Assembly: GCA_965237565.1 (NCBI GenBank) | Contig: OZ250145.1 | Span: 744,001 to 808,000, forward strand | DNA: 64,000 nt | Direction: 5' to 3' | Source of the DNA: JANQSP01 sp965237565 | GTDB taxonomy: Bacteria; Bdellovibrionota; Bdellovibrionia; Bdellovibrionales; UBA1609 | Part shown: positions 50,895-59,914 of the stretch, one piece after another | Layout: each line of letters begins with the position of its first letter | Numbering within the stretch: position 1 is the first letter of the stretch | Notes under the pieces: model-generated | What the model saw: only the letters and a program-made list of their open reading frames with translations | What the model was told of the DNA's origin: nothing | Database searches by the model: none | Made by a program: the position numbers and the translations under genes

Positions 50895-52019
50895 ATGAAA
50901 AAAGTTTTTAGTTTAATTATTCTGGCTCTTGCGATGCCGTTTGTGTTCGCAGGCGATGTTGAGCTTGGAGGTCAGCATCGGGCTAGGGCTGTATACTATA
51001 ATGGAAACGATAACTTCAGTGACGTTTTCGTCCAGTATTTCAAGTTGGAGGGGATTTTTCGTTCAAATGAAATGTTTGAAAGTCGCTTCTGGCTACTCAC
51101 CAACTACAAATGGGGAGATAACGACTACACAGATAATGACGTTCGCATCTACGCTTACGGAGACTGGAAAATGTCTGATGAATGGATGTTGCGTTTGGGT
51201 CGTGTTCCTTTCAGCGTTGCGGATGGCAATTCCATCGGCTTAAACAGCTACGATCCTTTCCCTTATGTGTTGGATGGTGTTTTTGTTGAATACAACACGC
51301 AAAGTATCGAACTGGGGCTGTTTGTGGCTCACCTTCCAAGAGTATGGGTAGGGGAAAAAGAAGAAGTATCCCCTCACGAGGCTGTTGCCGGTGTTTCTTT
51401 GGGAGTTATGGCTCTTCCTGAGGTAGTCAAAATGGCTAACTTGTACGCAATGTATGTGATGATTAGAAACAGTGACGAACACAACATTCGCGTAGGTACT
51501 TCTCTTGGCGGAGGAATGGCAATGGCTGAGTACAAGTTTAGCGGAGCTCTCCATGGTCCTCTTTCAAAGTTGGATCAGTGGTACGCAAACTTAGAATTGG
51601 CCTACACTTTTGACTTCAATGTTCGTGTGTACGGGGCTGGTCACTACGAAACAGATGAGTATGATCCTTTCTATTACTCACGTCATCCAGAGGCCGGGCT
51701 TGCTGATATAGTCCAATGGGGTCTTGGAACTAGATATGCTGAAGTAGGTTTGGGTTATGTGTTCCCACAAGATATTGAGCTAGGTGTGGCTGGAGTGTAT
51801 TTCCAAAAAGTTGGACAGTGGGGCGTGTGGGGTAACGCAGGAGTTCACCCATCTGAACTTGAGTCTCAATTGAAAAGCGAGGACGTATTTGAAGCCGATG
51901 TATACATTCAAAAAAATTACATGGGCGGATTTTCCATCAAGCTCGCTACTGGTATCTTTGATGTAGCTGGCGACAAGCCTGCCATCCAAGCCCAATTGAA
52001 TACGAAGTTTGATTTTTAA
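50895..52019 (+). CDS. Outer-membrane beta-barrel protein (porin-like)
   Basis: A 374-residue protein with a signal peptide (MKKVFSLIILALAMPFVFAG) and alternating aromatic/hydrophobic strands typical of a barrel (for example FESRFWLLTNYKWGDNDYTD, WMLRLGRVPFS, YANLELAYTFDFNVRVYGAG). It ends with AQLNTKFDF, a C-terminal Phe as used for barrel insertion. Codon use is richer in GC and more biased than in neighbours, which suggests strong expression. No named porin family is certain; it may be the major porin of the cell. Confidence 0.75.
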   Translation: MKKVFSLIILALAMPFVFAGDVELGGQHRARAVYYNGNDNFSDVFVQYFKLEGIFRSNEMFESRFWLLTNYKWGDNDYTDNDVRIYAYGDWKMSDEWMLRLGRVPFSVADGNSIGLNSYDPFPYVLDGVFVEYNTQSIELGLFVAHLPRVWVGEKEEVSPHEAVAGVSLGVMALPEVVKMANLYAMYVMIRNSDEHNIRVGTSLGGGMAMAEYKFSGALHGPLSKLDQWYANLELAYTFDFNVRVYGAGHYETDEYDPFYYSRHPEAGLADIVQWGLGTRYAEVGLGYVFPQDIELGVAGVYFQKVGQWGVWGNAGVHPSELESQLKSEDVFEADVYIQKNYMGGFSIKLATGIFDVAGDKPAIQAQLNTKFDF

Positions 52020-52040
52020 TGATTGTGATTTGATGATATA

Positions 52041-52075
52041 AAAAAAGGCCGGTTCCTAGTGAATCGGCCTTTTTT
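52041..52075 (+). terminator. Strong intrinsic terminator after the porin gene
   Basis: AAAAAAGGCCG (52041-52051) pairs perfectly with CGGCCTTTTTT (52065-52075) around a 13-base loop, and the T run follows the stem. It lies 22 bp after the porin stop. Confidence 0.9.
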
Positions 52076-52089
52076 GTTGGAGTAAAAAA

Positions 52090-52602
52090 ATGTTTCGAAT
52101 AGGATCTTTGCTTGTTTTGTTTTTTCTTTCCCTCCCTGCTTTTTCCATGAAAAGAGAATCTTTCTTTCTAAAAAATGAAGTGAGAAAGCCTCTCATTTCT
52201 TTTTTGGAACAAACGGTTGGTCTTCATGAAGCTCTTTACTCCAAAAAAAAAGACCAAGTGAATTTAATTGTATCCAAGATGATTAAACAAATTGAAGAGT
52301 TAAAAGCTTCTCAGAAAAATTTGGTGCACCTATCCCTCCATGAGAAGCTTTATATGGATAAATGGTTAGGCAAATTGAAAATTCACTTGGAAGCGATAAA
52401 AAATTCTGATCAACAAAGAAGAATAAATATGAATGCAATCAATCGAGCTCTAGCCTATGTTGCTCATCTATATGAATTGAAACAGTATGCTGTGTTTTTT
52501 TGTCCACAAGATCAAAGCATATGGATGCAAACAAAAGAGATAAAAAAGGAAAAGCTCTTGCATTTAAATTATGAATCCTGTGGTACCATGGTTGGTAGGT
52601 AA
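52090..52602 (+). CDS. Exported helical protein, unknown
   Basis: A 170-residue protein with a signal peptide (MFRIGSLLVLFFLSLPAFS) and a helical, Lys-rich mature part (VSKMIKQIEELKASQKN, KWLGKLKIHLEAIKNS). Two cysteines occur near the C-terminus. No family recognised. The next gene begins 2 bp after its stop, so the two form an operon. Confidence 0.6.
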   Translation: MFRIGSLLVLFFLSLPAFSMKRESFFLKNEVRKPLISFLEQTVGLHEALYSKKKDQVNLIVSKMIKQIEELKASQKNLVHLSLHEKLYMDKWLGKLKIHLEAIKNSDQQRRINMNAINRALAYVAHLYELKQYAVFFCPQDQSIWMQTKEIKKEKLLHLNYESCGTMVGR

Positions 52603-52604
52603 TA

Positions 52605-53216
52605 GTGCTACAATGGTTGTTGTCTCTTCCCAGAAAAATTTTTGTTATTTTGATTTTGGGAGGGGCTATTATTTTTATCGTTCTGCAAAACCCTCCTCAT
52701 ACAATTTGTCGAACCCAAATTGACAATTTCAAATCTAGACAAAAAGGGATGATCTATAAAGACCCCAAGATTAAAACAAGAACCAAACCCTTGATGGATA
52801 TTCTGATTGCAAATTGTAAAAAATTTAGCTCGCCGGGAAGTTGTTATGGTTTGTTTTCAAGAGCGAGAGTTTTTATTCATGAGTTTCGGCTCATCTCCTC
52901 TGATTGCTACAAAAGTTTTTCCTTATTGGGAAAGGTCAAGAACACTCTCCGAAGTCTTTATAGCTTGATGATTCGCTTGGCTTGGGGGGATGCTCCAGCT
53001 ACTGAATACGGAAATAAATTTCATTGGCTCTCTCACATAGACATATCTCTTTTTTGCTCTATCAAGGAGCAGATTTTCATTCTCTATGGTCAAAGCACCT
53101 TGTTGAGCTGGGAGAGAAAAATTTTTCAAAAACTTCCTGAAGCAAAGAAAATGACAGAGTCTCGCATTAGAGAATTGTCTTTGGTGTCTGAAAACTGCGC
53201 TCTTTATCCCAATTAA
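52605..53216 (+). CDS. Membrane-anchored protein, unknown
   Basis: A 203-residue protein with a GTG start, one N-terminal membrane span (KIFVILILGGAIIFIVLQN) and an extracytoplasmic domain with six or more cysteines (CRTQIDN, ANCKKFSSPGSCYGLFSR, SSDCYKSF, LFCSIKEQ, SENCALYPN), probably disulphide-bonded. No family recognised. Paired with the exported protein upstream. Confidence 0.6.
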   Translation: MLQWLLSLPRKIFVILILGGAIIFIVLQNPPHTICRTQIDNFKSRQKGMIYKDPKIKTRTKPLMDILIANCKKFSSPGSCYGLFSRARVFIHEFRLISSDCYKSFSLLGKVKNTLRSLYSLMIRLAWGDAPATEYGNKFHWLSHIDISLFCSIKEQIFILYGQSTLLSWERKIFQKLPEAKKMTESRIRELSLVSENCALYPN

Positions 53217-53465
53217 GATCCTCTCTTTGTCTCTCTCTCTCTTTGCTATTTCTGGTTTGGTATTTTGCTCCGATAAAAGAGATCATTTCGAAAAATTAGC
53301 GACATGATTTTTGCAAGATAATGTATTTTTGCAAGATACGGATTTTGTGTGCGAGATTCGGATTTTATCCTTCAGTCAGCAACTTTTTCTCTGACATTTT
53401 TCATTCAGAGTTTGCATTCTTTTTTTGTGAGGGAAAGAGAAAAAAATCACGAAAAGGAGAAAACA

Positions 53466-53651
53466 ATGAAGAACAAAAACAATTTGCTCAAAGAGCTAAA
53501 AGAATTTGGACTCAATCCCGATTCTTGGTTGCTGGAAAAGGCCTCTCAGCAAAACGCTTGGTTGATTAAGAGCAGAAAGGATCATGAGTTCTGCATGAGG
53601 GGGACGACAAACAAGGAAAATCATTGGAAGGAATTGGAATGGATGGCTTGA
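53466..53651 (+). CDS. Small unknown protein
   Basis: A 61-residue charged protein. ATG 53466 (MKNKNNLLKELKEFGLNPDS) is preceded by AAGGAG, which decides the start; the frame is open upstream to 53349 without a ribosome site. It contains several Trp (SWLLEK, AWLIKS, HWKELEWMA). No family recognised. It converges on the S18 gene. Confidence 0.6.
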   Translation: MKNKNNLLKELKEFGLNPDSWLLEKASQQNAWLIKSRKDHEFCMRGTTNKENHWKELEWMA

Positions 53652-53670
53652 TAATATTTATAGAGGTAGA

Positions 53671-53925
53671 TTAAATCTTAAATGGGCTGGCGGATATTTG
53701 TTCTGGGAAACCAAAATCATCATAGGCCCTCGTGCTGGAAGGTAAAAGAGAGATGTTTCTTGCCTTTTTGATGGCGTTTCTCAATTGCCTTTGTTGAGAG
53801 TGTCGAAGTCCATTGATGCGGGCAGGGCTAATCTTTCCTCCCTCCGTGATGAACTGATAGAGTGTGACAGGAGACTTATAGTCTATTCTCATGCGATAAC
53901 TTGTAGAACCATCTCTTCTAAGCAA
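53671..53925 (-). CDS. rpsR: Ribosomal protein S18, cysteine-free
   Basis: The core RIDYKSPVTLYQFITEGGK and ISPARINGLRHSQQRQLRNA with IKKARNISLLP aligns along its length with S18. The frame is open to 54021, but a TTG at 53925 preceded by AGGGGAG gives MLRRDGSTSYRMRIDYKS, 84 residues, a normal S18 size. The N-terminal Cys of the zinc-binding form is absent, and a C-terminal extension of about 15 residues (AYDDFGFPEQISASPFKI) is unusual. It is not beside rpsF or rplI, as S18 normally is. Confidence 0.85.
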   Translation of the reverse strand: MLRRDGSTSYRMRIDYKSPVTLYQFITEGGKISPARINGLRHSQQRQLRNAIKKARNISLLPSSTRAYDDFGFPEQISASPFKI

Positions 53926-54122
53926 AATAAAACTCCCCTTCAAAAAACCACTGTTTAAGCAAAAATCGGGCTTCCATTCGTTTTGTTTTTCGCTTGCCTC
54001 GCTCCAAAGCCCGAAATCCACTTCTATCAGTTATTTTTTTCTTGTTCAATGAAATTGTGAATTGTGTTTGATAGAGTCTTTGTTTTTTTGTATCCTGCCC
54101 CTCCTCAGAATGGAGAGAAATC

Positions 54123-54416
54123 ATGTCTCGTTGTGAACTAACTGGTAAAAAAGCAGTATCCAAAAACTTGGTGAGCCACTCCAATATTAAAACCAAATCG
54201 AGGGCTTTGCCCAATGTTCATTCAAAGAAATTTTACAGTCTTTCCCTCAAAAGGTCTTTTCGTCTCAAAGTAGCCACCCATGCTTGCCGTTGCATAGATA
54301 AGATTGGGGGGATTGATATCTTCCTTCTACGCCAAGCCAAAACTTCGCTTTCTCCTTTTGCTCTGAAGCTGAGGAGATCTTTAGAAAAAAACCTGAAAAA
54401 TAGGAAAAAACATTGA
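54123..54416 (+). CDS. rpmB: Ribosomal protein L28
   Basis: A 97-residue L28: MSRCELTGKKAVSKNLVSHS, then NIKTKSRALPNVHSKKF and RLKVATHACRCIDKIGGID. Only one Cys is in the N-terminal position where the zinc form has CxxC, so it is the zinc-free type. About 25 residues are added at the C-terminus. The stop overlaps the L24 TTG start. Confidence 0.92.
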   Translation: MSRCELTGKKAVSKNLVSHSNIKTKSRALPNVHSKKFYSLSLKRSFRLKVATHACRCIDKIGGIDIFLLRQAKTSLSPFALKLRRSLEKNLKNRKKH

Positions 54417-54676
54417 AGCTAAAATTAAAAAAAGGGGACTCTGCCTTGGTTGTTGCCGGTTCTGAAAAAGGCAAAAGTGGGAAGGTGTTGGCAATGGATC
54501 GCCTTCGTTTGAAGGTACGTTTGGAAGGCTTGAGAATCCAGACCCATTTCGACAAGAAAGAGGGAATACAAAAAAAAGAAGGTTGGATTGATTATTCCAA
54601 TGTGAAATTTTTACGTTCTGGCTCTCCTGTTCCGAAACCTGTTCCGAAACCTGCTAAGAAGTCAGTTCAAAAATAA
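54413..54676 (+). CDS. rplX: Ribosomal protein L24 (KOW domain)
   Basis: An 87-residue protein with a TTG start overlapping rpmB. The KOW region reads KKGDSALVVAGSEKGKSGKV, continues with LEGLRIQTHFDKKEG, and ends GWIDYSNVKFL, as in L24; a Pro/Lys tail follows. L24 is usually coded in the spc operon, so this location next to L28 is unusual. Whether this is the only copy cannot be seen here. Confidence 0.82.
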   Translation: MKLKLKKGDSALVVAGSEKGKSGKVLAMDRLRLKVRLEGLRIQTHFDKKEGIQKKEGWIDYSNVKFLRSGSPVPKPVPKPAKKSVQK

Positions 54677-54682
54677 TTCATT

Positions 54683-54928
54683 ATGTTTTTTTGGATTTTT
54701 GTCTTTTTTCTTCCTTTCTTTGCTTTTTCTGAAGCATCTGATTCAGTGGGAGAAGAAGTCTTAGATGATTCAAAACTTAGGGTTCGGAAAACTTTTCCTC
54801 AATATCGCATCCACTTCAGCCATCATCTGGTGCAGGAGGCGACGTATAAGGAACTGATGGAAGAGCGAAAAAATGGAGAGGAATCGAAGAAAAAAGAAAT
54901 TCCAGAAAAAGAAGTTCAAAAAAAATAA
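54683..54928 (+). CDS. Small exported protein, unknown
   Basis: An 81-residue protein with a signal-like start (MFFWIFVFFLPFFAFSEASD) and a highly charged remainder ending in a Lys/Glu-rich tail (EESKKKEIPEKEVQKK). Starts 6 bp after rplX and is probably co-transcribed. No family recognised. Confidence 0.5.
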   Translation: MFFWIFVFFLPFFAFSEASDSVGEEVLDDSKLRVRKTFPQYRIHFSHHLVQEATYKELMEERKNGEESKKKEIPEKEVQKK

Positions 54929-54981
54929 GATCAAAAAAATGGCTGGCTGAGAGCTAGTGAGTCATGCTAGCTTGAAATCCT

Positions 54982-55326
54982 ATGAGCTATGAAACATATA
55001 AGTTGCTTCACCTTATCGCCATTTTTTCTTTATTTTTGTCCCTAGGAGCCCTACTAGCTTATTCTAACGGGAAAAAACGAAATGTGATGATTCTACATGG
55101 GCTAGCTTCTTTTGTGTTGTTGGTGAGTGGCTTTGGACTGATTGCTAAACTGCAACTTCATGCTCTCCCCATTTGGGTTTTCATTAAATTAGCTGTATGG
55201 ATTGTACTAACTATTGCGATACCTATTTTAGTGGCAAAAAAAGTAAACAAAAAAATCTTGTGGCAAGTGGTCTGGCTGAGCGGATTACTCGCTGTCTGGA
55301 TGGTTGTGGCCAAACCTCTTTTTTAG
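54982..55326 (+). CDS. Small four-span membrane protein
   Basis: A 114-residue polytopic protein with four hydrophobic spans: LLHLIAIFSLFLSLGALLAY, MILHGLASFVLLVSGFGLIA, WVFIKLAVWIVLTIAIPILV and WQVVWLSGLLAVWMVVAK. His residues at the ends of the first and second spans (KLLHLIA, ILHGLAS) recall CopD/SirB2-like membrane proteins, but this is a weak resemblance. Function unknown. Confidence 0.6.
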   Translation: MSYETYKLLHLIAIFSLFLSLGALLAYSNGKKRNVMILHGLASFVLLVSGFGLIAKLQLHALPIWVFIKLAVWIVLTIAIPILVAKKVNKKILWQVVWLSGLLAVWMVVAKPLF

Positions 55327-55506
55327 TTAATTTTTTGGCTGATCGAGAATAATTTGTATGTTTTGTAACTCAATGCAATGAAAGCTTGGCGTGCTTGTTC
55401 GGGCTTGTCACTAGGGGGAAAGATAGCAGTGGAATATTTGCTAAGTACAAAGTGATATGCTAAGAGTTTGCGGATAGCTTAAAAATGAAAATCGTGATCA
55501 AAAAAA

Positions 55507-57531
55507 ATGAATGATGTCAGTGTAACCATTCCTATTGTCGGAGTGATGGGTTTGCTTTTGGCCCTAAGTATTTTTCCCTCCATACTGGCCCATTCGAGTG
55601 GGACCGACAAAATGAAGAGCATTGCCCGCGAAATTGAGTCGGGGGCCATGACTTTTTTGAAGTCTGAATATTTGCAATTATTAGTCTTCGTTTTGTGTAT
55701 TGCAGTCATCTTCTTTTTCTTTTTTAGTTGGGAAACAAGTCTATCCTTTGTATTTGGTGCTTTTTGTTCGGGCTTGGCTGGATTCATCGGTATGAAAGCT
55801 GCTTTGAAAAGTAATGTGAGAACAGCTTTTGCGGCGAAACAAAAGGGTATAGCCGGAGCTCTTCATGTTGCTTTCAACGGCGGAGCTGTGATGGGGCTAT
55901 CGGTTGCAAGTTTGGGTCTATTGGGTGTGGGATTGATGTACCATTTGTTTCATATGGAGGGAAATGCGATCTCTATTATTTCTGGTTTCTCCATGGGAGC
56001 TTCTTCCATTGCTCTCTTTGCTCGTGTGGGAGGGGGAATTTTTACCAAGGCGGCTGATATGGGAGCTGACCTTGTCGGAAAAGTAGAAGAAGGGATTCCA
56101 GAAGACGATCCCAGAAATCCCGGTGTGATCGCAGACAACGTGGGGGACAATGTAGGAGATGTTGCTGGAATGGGTGCAGATATTTTTGAATCGTATGTAG
56201 GTGCGATGATTGCTACAGTTGCCATTGCACTCACCATGAGTACGGAAACAATGAATGAATATTTTGGAGCTCATTTTTCACGTACATTGTTATCTGTTCT
56301 ACCCCTTATGCTCTGTATGGTGGGACTTTTTTCTTCCATTTTAGGTATTTTTAGTATGAAATTTTTCAAAAATAGTGTTCCCTCACTAGCTTTGCTTTTT
56401 TCCCAAGTATTAGCCAGCTTTGTGTTTTTGCTTATAGTAGGAGTGAGTTTATCATCCATAGAAATGGGTCATCGCATACTGGTTGCCGTGGTTGTCGGTC
56501 AATTGGTAGGACTCATTATCGGAAAGGTGACAGAGTATTACACTTCTTCTTCCCCCGTTGGACGTCTAGCTGAATCTTCCAAGACGAGTCCGGCCACGAA
56601 TGTGATTTCTGGGGTTGCTCTTGGACTCGAATCTGCGGCGATCCCTTTAATTTTGATTGCGTTTGCTATCCAAGTCTCCTACAGCTTTGCAGGACTTTAT
56701 GGAATTGCCATAGCGGCTGTAGGAATGTTAGCCACGGTGGGAATCACAATGACTGTCGACGCCTATGGTCCCATAGTTGACAATGCTGGTGGCATCGCAG
56801 AAATGTCTGCCCTAGGCCCCGAGGTAAGAAAGATCACTGACGAATTGGATTCTTTGGGGAATACGACAGCCGCAATTGGAAAAGGCTTCGCCATAGGTTC
56901 TGCTGCTTTGACGGCCTTGGCTTTTTTTGTAGCGTTTAAGGAGGCCGTGAAGGTGAGTAGCCAAAAAGAAATCATGATGAGTCTGGGCGATCCATCAGTT
57001 GTCATGGGACTTCTTTTGGGCTCTGCTCTTGTGGTGGTGGTAGCCAGCCTCACACTAAAATCAGTGGGTCGAACGGCTAGCAAAATGGTAGATGAAATTC
57101 GTCGGCAATTTAGAGAAATCAAGGGCTTGCTCACTGGAGAAGGTAAACCCGATACCAGTCGTTGCATCCATATCGCAACAAATGCAGCATTGAAGGAGAT
57201 GATTCTTCCGGGAGTCTTGGCTATTATTTTTCCAATCATGGTGGGTTTGCTCCTCGGTGCAGAAGCTCTGAGCGGGGCCTTAGCAGGAACTCTCATTACA
57301 GGTGTGACGATCGCTTTATTTATGGCGAATGCTGGAGGGGCTTGGGATAACGCAAAGAAGTTTATTGAAAAAGGTCAGTTGGAAGGGGAGGCAAAAGGTG
57401 GTTTTGCTCACTCTTCAGCTGTCATAGGAGACACAGTTGGCGATCCTTTCAAAGACACAACAGGTCCGGCAATGAATATTTTAATTAAATTGGTTTCAAT
57501 AGTGGCTCTCATTATTGCTCCTTATCTTTAA
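55507..57531 (+). CDS. hppA: Membrane-bound pyrophosphatase (K+-dependent type), ion pump
   Basis: Couples pyrophosphate hydrolysis to H+ or Na+ export across the inner membrane. The 674-residue protein has about 16 spans and the signature GADLVGKVEEGIPEDDPRNP followed by GVIADNVGDNVGDVAGMGAD. The later motif reads GNTTAA, which marks the K+-dependent subclass (GNTTKA in K+-independent enzymes). Two DTVGDPFKDTTGP-type catalytic loops are intact. Whether H+ or Na+ is pumped cannot be decided by eye. Confidence 0.93.
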   Translation: MNDVSVTIPIVGVMGLLLALSIFPSILAHSSGTDKMKSIAREIESGAMTFLKSEYLQLLVFVLCIAVIFFFFFSWETSLSFVFGAFCSGLAGFIGMKAALKSNVRTAFAAKQKGIAGALHVAFNGGAVMGLSVASLGLLGVGLMYHLFHMEGNAISIISGFSMGASSIALFARVGGGIFTKAADMGADLVGKVEEGIPEDDPRNPGVIADNVGDNVGDVAGMGADIFESYVGAMIATVAIALTMSTETMNEYFGAHFSRTLLSVLPLMLCMVGLFSSILGIFSMKFFKNSVPSLALLFSQVLASFVFLLIVGVSLSSIEMGHRILVAVVVGQLVGLIIGKVTEYYTSSSPVGRLAESSKTSPATNVISGVALGLESAAIPLILIAFAIQVSYSFAGLYGIAIAAVGMLATVGITMTVDAYGPIVDNAGGIAEMSALGPEVRKITDELDSLGNTTAAIGKGFAIGSAALTALAFFVAFKEAVKVSSQKEIMMSLGDPSVVMGLLLGSALVVVVASLTLKSVGRTASKMVDEIRRQFREIKGLLTGEGKPDTSRCIHIATNAALKEMILPGVLAIIFPIMVGLLLGAEALSGALAGTLITGVTIALFMANAGGAWDNAKKFIEKGQLEGEAKGGFAHSSAVIGDTVGDPFKDTTGPAMNILIKLVSIVALIIAPYL

Positions 57532-57558
57532 AAAATTTTCAGTAAAACAAAAAGGGAA

Positions 57559-58821
57559 TTGCAAGATTTGTCTATTATTAGTCGGCACCATTCTCTATTT
57601 TTTATTTTCCTGATCGTTTTACTAGAGTTTACGAGCTTTGGGATGATCATTCCCCTAAGCCCATACTTAGCTAGGCAATTTGGCGCTGATGATCTTCAGG
57701 TGGGCTTGCTCATGAGTGTGTACTCTTTAGCCCAATTTTTGTTTGCTCCTCTTTGGGGGGTGATCAGTGATTATTTTGGCAGAAGACCCGTGATTTTAAT
57801 CTGTTTACTTTTGGAATGTTTGTTTTACATTTTGTTTTCTTTTGCTCAATCTTTGGAAATTTTGTTTCTCACTCGAGTTTTTATGGGAGGTTTTGGAGCT
57901 GTCATGGCCATCTCTATGGCCTACATAGCAGATGTTACAGTAGAAAAGGAGCGATCTAAAAATATGGGCTTGGTGGGTGCTGCCATTGGTTTGGGTTTTG
58001 TAGTGGGTCCCTTTTTGGGAGGAGTCTTTGGTTTTTTTGGGCAACAACTCGGAGACATTCCACCTTTTGGATCTAGCTTTTCAGCTTTTGGAGCTTGCTT
58101 AGTTTGTGCCATTAACTTCGTTATAGCTTACGTGTATTTGAAAGAACATACTTCACGAGTACGATCTTCTATTTTCATTCAAAAAATTTTATCAGGGATC
58201 AAAAATATTCATCAATCCAGAATCAAAAAAATATTTGCAGTCGTTCAACGTCCGGTTCTTGCTCAAATTCTTTCTATGTACTTTCTTCTGACTTTTGCTT
58301 TGGCAACTATTGAGACCTCTTTGTTTTTATATGTGAAGGATAAATTTGCTTGGTCTCATCTTTTAGCTAGTTTGGGTTTCACCTACATTGGCTTGATGAT
58401 GGTCTTCACACAGGGTTTTTTGGTTAGAAAGTGGATACCAAAATGGGGTGAAAAAAAAATCGCTTTGGCTGGATTGGCCGTAGCGAGCATTGGTTTTACT
58501 AGCATTAGTTGGATGGACTGGGCAGGAACTTTGGCTTTCAGCGTGACGCTTCTATGTTTGGGTTACGGTCTGGCCACTACTTGTTTGTCTGGTGCAGCCA
58601 GTTTGCTAACTCAAGTAGATAAACAGGGAAGAGTATTTGGAGTGCAACAAAGCTTGTTTGCTTTGGCACGTATTACTGGTCCTGCGCTGGGTGGATGGTT
58701 TTATAGGGATTTTTCTCATTCTTCGCCTTTTTATTTTTCTGGTCTCTTGACAGTTTTGGCCTTGCTTGTTGGATTGAGACTGAAGGGCTATTTTCCACAA
58801 AAGGGGAAACATTTTCCGTAA
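57559..58821 (+). CDS. MFS transporter, drug-exporter type
   Basis: A 420-residue, 12-span MFS protein. TTG 57559 follows AAAGGGA. Motif A is clear in the loop between spans 2 and 3 (GVISDYFGRRPVIL); motif C-like AAIGLGFVVGPFLGGVFGFF marks a 12-span drug/H+ antiporter, similar in plan to TetA. A span with basic loop occurs near 190-230. The substrate is unknown. It follows hppA by 27 bp. Confidence 0.85.
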   Translation: MQDLSIISRHHSLFFIFLIVLLEFTSFGMIIPLSPYLARQFGADDLQVGLLMSVYSLAQFLFAPLWGVISDYFGRRPVILICLLLECLFYILFSFAQSLEILFLTRVFMGGFGAVMAISMAYIADVTVEKERSKNMGLVGAAIGLGFVVGPFLGGVFGFFGQQLGDIPPFGSSFSAFGACLVCAINFVIAYVYLKEHTSRVRSSIFIQKILSGIKNIHQSRIKKIFAVVQRPVLAQILSMYFLLTFALATIETSLFLYVKDKFAWSHLLASLGFTYIGLMMVFTQGFLVRKWIPKWGEKKIALAGLAVASIGFTSISWMDWAGTLAFSVTLLCLGYGLATTCLSGAASLLTQVDKQGRVFGVQQSLFALARITGPALGGWFYRDFSHSSPFYFSGLLTVLALLVGLRLKGYFPQKGKHFP

Positions 58822-58861
58822 AATGGAAGGAAGTCTCACTTGAAAATAAAGCGATAAGGTC

Positions 58862-59236
58862 TTGGTGGCTTGGTTTAGAAAAAAAACTGATTTTCCTGAT
58901 GATTCGCAGATATTCTCTGTTGATTTTTTTCAATTGGAGAACCTAGTGAGCCATCATGTTTCCTTTTTGTTTTTTCATTTGGATAAAAACATTCCCAGTT
59001 CTCTTTTGACGGATTCTTCTACTTCTTTTTTCAAATTATCTGAACTGGCTACGAAATCAGTTGTTAGAGAAAAATTACGCAAAAATGAAAAATCAGTTCC
59101 TGTGATTTTGGTTTGTCCAGATGGAAAGGGAAGCGAAAATTTTGCAGAGCAGTTGCAAAAGGAAGGATATGTGAATGTTTTTTTTCTTTCTGGGGGAACA
59201 AATGCGCTTTTGAAAAAAGGAGACCAAAGCGAGTAG
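58862..59236 (+). CDS. Rhodanese-like domain protein
   Basis: A 124-residue protein with a TTG start (MVAWFRKKTDFPDDSQIF). The C-terminal half is rhodanese-like: PVILVCPDGKGSENFAEQLQ with the active-site Cys at the loop start, then KEGYVNVFFLSGGTNALLKK. The loop CPDGKGS is not the usual CRxGxR, so activity may differ. After its stop an open frame without a start runs to 59349, with no recognised content. Confidence 0.68.
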   Translation: MVAWFRKKTDFPDDSQIFSVDFFQLENLVSHHVSFLFFHLDKNIPSSLLTDSSTSFFKLSELATKSVVREKLRKNEKSVPVILVCPDGKGSENFAEQLQKEGYVNVFFLSGGTNALLKKGDQSE

Positions 59237-59345
59237 ATGCATCATTGCTTACAAAGTTTCAAATTTGGGAGGCCTCACAAGGAGGTCCCATGCAAGGGAA
59301 CACTCCCATTCTCACTTTGAAGAATAGGAGTGTCATTGCTTTGTT

Positions 59346-59819
59346 TTAGTGTTTGTTTAGGAGCCTTGAAAAAAGTTTTTCTTTTTTCCCCTCGCCCACT
59401 GGAATTTTGCGAGCTTGGCTGGTTTCTGTTTTGGGAACCAGCAACTCCAAAACACCGTCTTTACATTGTGCTTCGATGTTTTCTTCTTTCACTGGTATGG
59501 GCAATGTGAAAGTTCTTTGAAATTTTCCATAAACCCTTTCACGGCTTTGACAAGCTTCTTTTCCTTGGCTTTTGTACTCATTTCTTCTTTCGCCTGAGAC
59601 ACTGAGCTTGTGGTCCTTGAACTCAATTTTTATGTCATCTTTTTTGATTCCTGGAATATCAAAGCTGAAGAAATAATAATTTTCGTTCTCATGGCAATCA
59701 CATGAAGGACAAAATTCTCTTTCCTTTGGAGCCATTGGTGCATCCCATAGAAAGTCAAAAGTGTTGAAGTCATCCAACCACTTTTTGGGGATCTCCTCTT
59801 TGTATAGTTTTATATTCAT
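59346..59819 (-). CDS. Small heat shock protein, Hsp20/alpha-crystallin
   Basis: A 157-residue Hsp20. The alpha-crystallin domain reads YYFFSFDIPGIKKDDIKIEF, KDHKLSVSGERRNE, and RTFTLPIPVKEENIEAQCKD with GVLELLVPK. A Cys-rich patch (EFCPSCDC, with His-Glu) precedes it and is unusual. RBS AAAGGAGG lies just before the ATG. ATP-independent holdase. Confidence 0.93.
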   Translation of the reverse strand: MNIKLYKEEIPKKWLDDFNTFDFLWDAPMAPKEREFCPSCDCHENENYYFFSFDIPGIKKDDIKIEFKDHKLSVSGERRNEYKSQGKEACQSRERVYGKFQRTFTLPIPVKEENIEAQCKDGVLELLVPKTETSQARKIPVGEGKKEKLFSRLLNKH

Positions 59820-59914
59820 AACAACCTCCTTTCAGTTGAATTTTTTATCTATTCTCAATCTGAGTTCAGAAAAAATTTTGTCAAGACGAAATATTTTATC
59901 TTTATTTTGAAATG

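Noticed and set aside
53290..53340. Repeated TTTTTGCAAGAT upstream of the 61-residue protein
   Set aside because: Two short copies in AT-rich DNA; could be chance and nothing supports a function.
59237..59349. Open frame after the rhodanese-like gene
   Set aside because: No start with a ribosome site and no recognisable content.
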